Assembly (NCBI RefSeq): GCF_014843845.1
Contig: NZ_JHQS01000130.1
Coordinates: 62,001 to 126,000, forward strand
DNA length: 64,000 bases
Direction of reading: 5' to 3'
DNA from: Mesorhizobium amorphae
GTDB taxonomy: Bacteria > Pseudomonadota > Alphaproteobacteria > Rhizobiales > Rhizobiaceae
Part shown: positions 60,987 to 64,000 of the stretch, in pieces
Layout of the letters: every line of letters begins with the position of its first letter
Numbering within the stretch: the first letter of the stretch is position 1
Translations under genes and position numbers: made by a program
Notes under the pieces: model-generated
What the model saw: only the letters and a program-made list of their open reading frames with translations
Told to the model about the DNA's origin: nothing
Database searches by the model: none

Positions 60987-61976
60987 TTGGCTATTGAAAC
61001 CAATCCGATAGCCATTTCGGGCAGTTCAGGTGATTCTAAACCCGTGATCAGACAAGACCAGCGCGTGGCCGTTCTGTTGGGCACGAAGGACGGCGCGGCC
61101 TTCATCGCCGAGCAGCTGGAGTCGCTGCTCGCGCAGTCGCATCCCCACATAGACCTGTGGGTCTCCGACGACGGTTCCACGGACGGCACGACCGATCTGA
61201 TCCGCGCGTGGCAGGCCCGCTGGCACAAGGGGCGGCTGACCCTGATGGAAGGACCGCGCCGGGGCTTTGCCGCCAATTTCCGTTCGATGATCGTCGATCC
61301 GCGCATCGATGCCGACTGCTACGCCTTTTGCGACCAGGACGACGTCTGGGAGCCCGACCGACTGGAAAGCGCGCTGCGCTGGATCGAGACATTGGATGCG
61401 GCGACCCCGCTTCTGTTCTGCTCCAGAACCGCGACCATTTCCGAAACCGGAACCGCCGAAGGCCATTCGCCGCTGTTCGGGCAGCCGCCATCGTTTCGCA
61501 ATGCCCTCGTACAGAGCATCGCCGGCGGCAACACGATGATGATCAACCGCACCGCGCGTGACCTCCTGGCCAAGGCATCGGCAAGGACGGAGTTCGTCAG
61601 CCACGACTGGTGGGCCTACCTGATCGTCACCGCCGCCGGCGGCATTGTCCGCTACGATCCGCGGCCCCTGGTGCGCTACCGCCAGCACGCGGCAAATCTG
61701 GTTGGCGCCAATGTCTCCTGGAAGGCGAGGCTTTCCAGGCTCGCGCGCCTGTCCAGGGGCGAGTTTGCCGGCTGGACCGACACCAATCTCGGCGGCCTCG
61801 CCGTCAACCGCGATATCCTCACCAAGGATGCGGCGGCCTGCCTCGGCCTGTTCATAAGGGCACGCAGGGGCAATGTCGTTCGCCGCTTGCGCCTGCTGCG
61901 CAGGAGCGGCGTCTACCGGCAGACTTTTTTGGGAACGCTTGGGCTTTATCTCGCTTTCCTCTGGCGCCGGATCTAG
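60987..61976 (+). CDS. Glycosyltransferase family 2
   Basis: A protein of about 310-330 residues with a GT-A domain: RVAVLLGTKDGAAFIAEQLE, SDDGSTDGT, the metal motif DQDDVW, and GGNTMMINR with SHDWWAYL later. This matches rhamnosyl- and other O-antigen glycosyltransferases. The start is uncertain: TTG at 60987 gives the longest form, GTG at 61044 is in frame and just before the fold; neither has a strong site. A sugar transferase gene follows three bases after the stop. Confidence 0.9.
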   Translation: MAIETNPIAISGSSGDSKPVIRQDQRVAVLLGTKDGAAFIAEQLESLLAQSHPHIDLWVSDDGSTDGTTDLIRAWQARWHKGRLTLMEGPRRGFAANFRSMIVDPRIDADCYAFCDQDDVWEPDRLESALRWIETLDAATPLLFCSRTATISETGTAEGHSPLFGQPPSFRNALVQSIAGGNTMMINRTARDLLAKASARTEFVSHDWWAYLIVTAAGGIVRYDPRPLVRYRQHAANLVGANVSWKARLSRLARLSRGEFAGWTDTNLGGLAVNRDILTKDAAACLGLFIRARRGNVVRRLRLLRRSGVYRQTFLGTLGLYLAFLWRRI

Positions 61977-61979
61977 AGC

Positions 61980-62537
61980 ATGAATGCGAACCGCAGGTCC
62001 GCGTCAGCGAAGCGAGCCTTCGATCTGGTGATCGCAGCGCTGATGCTGGTGCTGACGTCGCCCGTCCTGCTGATCGCCATGCTGGCCGTCAAGATGTCTT
62101 CGCCAGGGCCGGCGCTGTTTTCCCAGGTCCGGGTTGGGCAGGGCGGTTTGCCTTTTCGCTGTCACAAGTTGAGAACGATGCATCAGGGAACGCCGTCCTT
62201 GCCGACGCACGAGGCGCCGGCCAATTCCGTCACCGCCGTCGGGAAGGTTTTGCGCGGGACCAAGATCGACGAGTTGCCGCAGCTCTGGAACGTCCTGAAA
62301 GGCGAGATGAGCCTCGTCGGGCCGCGCCCATGCCTGCCCACGCAGACGGAACTGATCGGGCACCGAAGAGAGTTGGGCGTGCTGCAGGCGCTCCCTGGCA
62401 TAACCGGCCTCGCCCAGGTCAGGGGGATCGACATGTCAGATCCCAAGCTCTGCGCCGAAACCGATGCCGAATATCTGAAGACGGCCTCGATCGGCGGCGA
62501 TCTCGGGATCTTGCTGCGCACGATCTATCGGGGCTGA
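61980..62537 (+). CDS. Small polyprenyl-phosphate sugar-1-phosphate transferase (PglC/WreU-like)
   Basis: A 185-residue bacterial sugar transferase with one N-terminal membrane helix (FDLVIAALMLVLTSPVLLIA) and the catalytic core: PGPALFSQVRVGQGG, KLRTMH, TKIDELPQLWNVLKGEMSLV, GPRPCLP, and PGITGLAQVRG. This small form starts glycan chains by moving a sugar phosphate onto undecaprenyl phosphate. Its neighbours suggest a QuiNAc or related 6-deoxy-amino sugar as substrate. Confidence 0.95.
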   Translation: MNANRRSASAKRAFDLVIAALMLVLTSPVLLIAMLAVKMSSPGPALFSQVRVGQGGLPFRCHKLRTMHQGTPSLPTHEAPANSVTAVGKVLRGTKIDELPQLWNVLKGEMSLVGPRPCLPTQTELIGHRRELGVLQALPGITGLAQVRGIDMSDPKLCAETDAEYLKTASIGGDLGILLRTIYRG

Positions 62538-62565
62538 TCACCCCAAACACGGAATGCGGTTTTGA

Positions 62566-63504
62566 TCAGGCTCCGAACTTGCTGCGCCTGGCCATCTCGG
62601 CCAACTGTTCGAGCGTGTCGGTTTCCGGCGTCCAGCCTTGCGAAGCAAGCAGCGACGGATCGCAGATCTGCGTCGCGGTTATGGTCTCCCAGGTGCTGCC
62701 CCTGCCCAGCAAGGACGCTGCCGCCCGCATCGGCGCCGCGGGCATGGCAAACAGCCGCGCCGGCCGTCCGAAGCCTTGCCGAAAGGCGGTGATGATCTCC
62801 GAAATCAGGCTGGGGCGGCGATCGCCGGCGACATAGACGGGGTGGAGCAGCGTCGACCGGGTCAACAGGTGCAGCACGGCGTGCGCGGCCGCCTCGCAAG
62901 ATATCAGCGAGCGGATCCCCCTCAGCGCGGCCGCCGGCAGCGGCATGACGGTGTCGGCCAACCGCATCAGCGTCGACAGGTTTCCCTTAATGCCCTCGCC
63001 ATGGACGGGCGGCAGGCGCAGCACGGCAGCGTCGGACCGGCCTGCCGACCTATAGGCGTCCAGCGTCCTGATCTCGCCTTCGCGCTTCGAACGCCCATAG
63101 GCGCATTGCGGGGCAGGGGGTGTTTTCTCGTCGATGGTGCCGCTGAAGCCGGGACCGGCCACCGCCCGGATCGACGACAGATAAATGAAGCGTCCGCCGG
63201 CCCGCTCGGCAGCGGCCCGTGCCAACTGTCCGGTCAGTTCCGCGTTGGCTCTCAAATAGTCGGCCTCGCTTGCGTCGCGGTCATTATTCAGGGCGGCGCA
63301 GTGAACGACATGTGTGACGTCCTGCATGATGGCCAGGAACGCAGCGGCCGGTGCGTTGGGGTCCGGCAGCGGGACAGCATCGCTCGCCGGCTCGAAGCGT
63401 TCGGGATGACGGGAGGCGATCCGCACCTCGAACCCGGCTTCACGGAGCTGCTGCGCGACCTGGCGCCCGATGAACCCCGTCGCGCCTGTGACCAGCACTC
63501 TCAT
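62566..63504 (-). CDS. NAD-dependent epimerase/4-reductase (WreQ-like)
   Basis: A 312-residue extended SDR: VTGATGFIGRQVAQQL, CAALNNDRDASEADYLRAN, YLSSIRAVAG, and YGRSKREGE as YxxxK. In rhizobial O-antigen loci such a gene next to a small transferase and a FlaA1-like dehydratase encodes the 4-reductase that makes QuiNAc. It faces the transferase gene on the other strand, 28 bases apart. The activity is inferred from context. Confidence 0.87.
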   Translation of the reverse strand: MRVLVTGATGFIGRQVAQQLREAGFEVRIASRHPERFEPASDAVPLPDPNAPAAAFLAIMQDVTHVVHCAALNNDRDASEADYLRANAELTGQLARAAAERAGGRFIYLSSIRAVAGPGFSGTIDEKTPPAPQCAYGRSKREGEIRTLDAYRSAGRSDAAVLRLPPVHGEGIKGNLSTLMRLADTVMPLPAAALRGIRSLISCEAAAHAVLHLLTRSTLLHPVYVAGDRRPSLISEIITAFRQGFGRPARLFAMPAAPMRAAASLLGRGSTWETITATQICDPSLLASQGWTPETDTLEQLAEMARRSKFGA

Positions 63505-63522
63505 GGCCTTGTCCGAAAATTG

Positions 63523-64000
63523 TCAGTCAACTGCCGATGCTACCGGCAATGGCTGCTGACGCCCCGAGGCAAGATATGTCCCGCCGACCAGGAACACCAT
63601 CAAGGTCGAATCGAGAATGTCATGGCCGACCAGGATGCCGGTCAGCCCGCCGATCAGATAGGTGATCACTGTGACGACGAGCATCGTTGCGCCGAAGCGC
63701 TCCAGCGGATCGGCGCTGATGCGCAGCACCCTGGCCGCATTTCTGGCGGCAACCACGAATATCCCAGCCAGCGCGATGGCCCCCAGAATTCCAGCCTCTA
63801 CCATGACCGTCAGGAAGCCGTTGTGGAAATGGCTGAAGCCGCGGTCCATGCCGAACTGGTCCTGGAAACCCTGATGCATGAGGTCACGGCTGGCGGCGAT
63901 GCCATGTCCGAAAATCGGCATCTCGCGGAATGCGCCAAGGCCGATCTGCCAAAGCGCCACGCGCAGCCCGAGTGCCGTCGAGTGGTCGCCCTTGCTGTTC
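63523..64000 (-). CDS. O-antigen ligase/polymerase-like membrane protein, C-terminal part
   Basis: The frame runs off the right edge, so only the C-terminal 158 residues are present. They contain the Wzy_C-type loop GFSHFHNGFLTVMVEAGILG followed by three or four helices, as in WaaL-type ligases and Wzy polymerases. In an ABC-exported O-antigen locus a WaaL-like role in ligating chains to lipid A-core is likely, but a polymerase role cannot be excluded without the rest. Confidence 0.85.
   Translation of the reverse strand, partial: NSKGDHSTALGLRVALWQIGLGAFREMPIFGHGIAASRDLMHQGFQDQFGMDRGFSHFHNGFLTVMVEAGILGAIALAGIFVVAARNAARVLRISADPLERFGATMLVVTVITYLIGGLTGILVGHDILDSTLMVFLVGGTYLASGRQQPLPVASAVD

Noticed and set aside
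1..64000. CRISPR arrays, insertion sequences, integrases, phage genes or toxin-antitoxin pairs
   Set aside because: No regularly spaced repeats, transposase or recombinase motifs, or paired small toxin-like genes were seen on either strand.

Overview
The window looks like a chromosomal segment of an alphaproteobacterium of the order Rhizobiales, most likely Mesorhizobium or a close relative. This rests on high GC, a CcrM-type GANTC methyltransferase gene, an IalB-family protein, the alphaproteobacterial coxBA-ctaB-coxF-ctaG-coxC order followed by DUF983, SURF1, ispH, thrB and rnhA, and an intergenic palindrome of a type I recall from Mesorhizobium. No integrase, transposase, CRISPR array or rRNA is visible. 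One tRNA gene (tRNA-Gln, UUG) is present.

Bases 1-44,000 are mostly conserved housekeeping DNA. In order: end of tlyA and an RNA methyltransferase; tldD and an IalB-like protein on the minus strand; the aa3 cytochrome oxidase operon with its assembly factors; an L,D-transpeptidase gene lying between coxC and the DUF983/SURF1 pair; ispH, thrB, rnhA; small stress and membrane genes; a minus-strand run thrC - M16 peptidase - acetyltransferase - GGDEF/EAL protein; a lipoprotein, two HAD hydrolases, ccrM, mutY, a DciA-like gene, a DsbA-like lipoprotein and smc; tRNA-Gln; ppdK; a heptosyltransferase-like gene; several metabolic singletons; bioY with a clear terminator.

Bases 44,000-64,000 are a surface polysaccharide (probably O-antigen) locus. 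It holds a complete dTDP-L-rhamnose set (rfbA, rfbC, rfbB, rfbD), a two-gene ABC-2 exporter, a 1527-residue protein combining a sugar O-methyltransferase-like domain, a coiled coil and three GT-A glycosyltransferase domains, a CDP-sugar operon (rfbF, rfbG, an RmlC-like epimerase, a TcaB9-like C-methyltransferase, a reductase), and a gene trio that fits QuiNAc-type initiation (FlaA1/WbpM-like dehydratase, PglC-like transferase, 4-reductase). An O-antigen ligase/polymerase-like gene runs off the right edge. The stretch from about 47.6 to 58.7 kb has markedly lower and uneven GC, which suggests it was acquired separately from its flanks.

The most interesting candidates are the giant methyltransferase/coiled-coil/triple-glycosyltransferase protein, which may be a chain-length-controlling polymerase-terminator of the WbdD kind, and the five-gene operon predicted to make a CDP-linked, C-methyl-branched 6-deoxyhexose. 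Smaller points are an RfbD with Asn in place of the catalytic Lys, a degenerate AGDQF site in the GGDEF protein, a nested hairpin in front of coxB, and a 15-bp direct repeat in front of ppdK.
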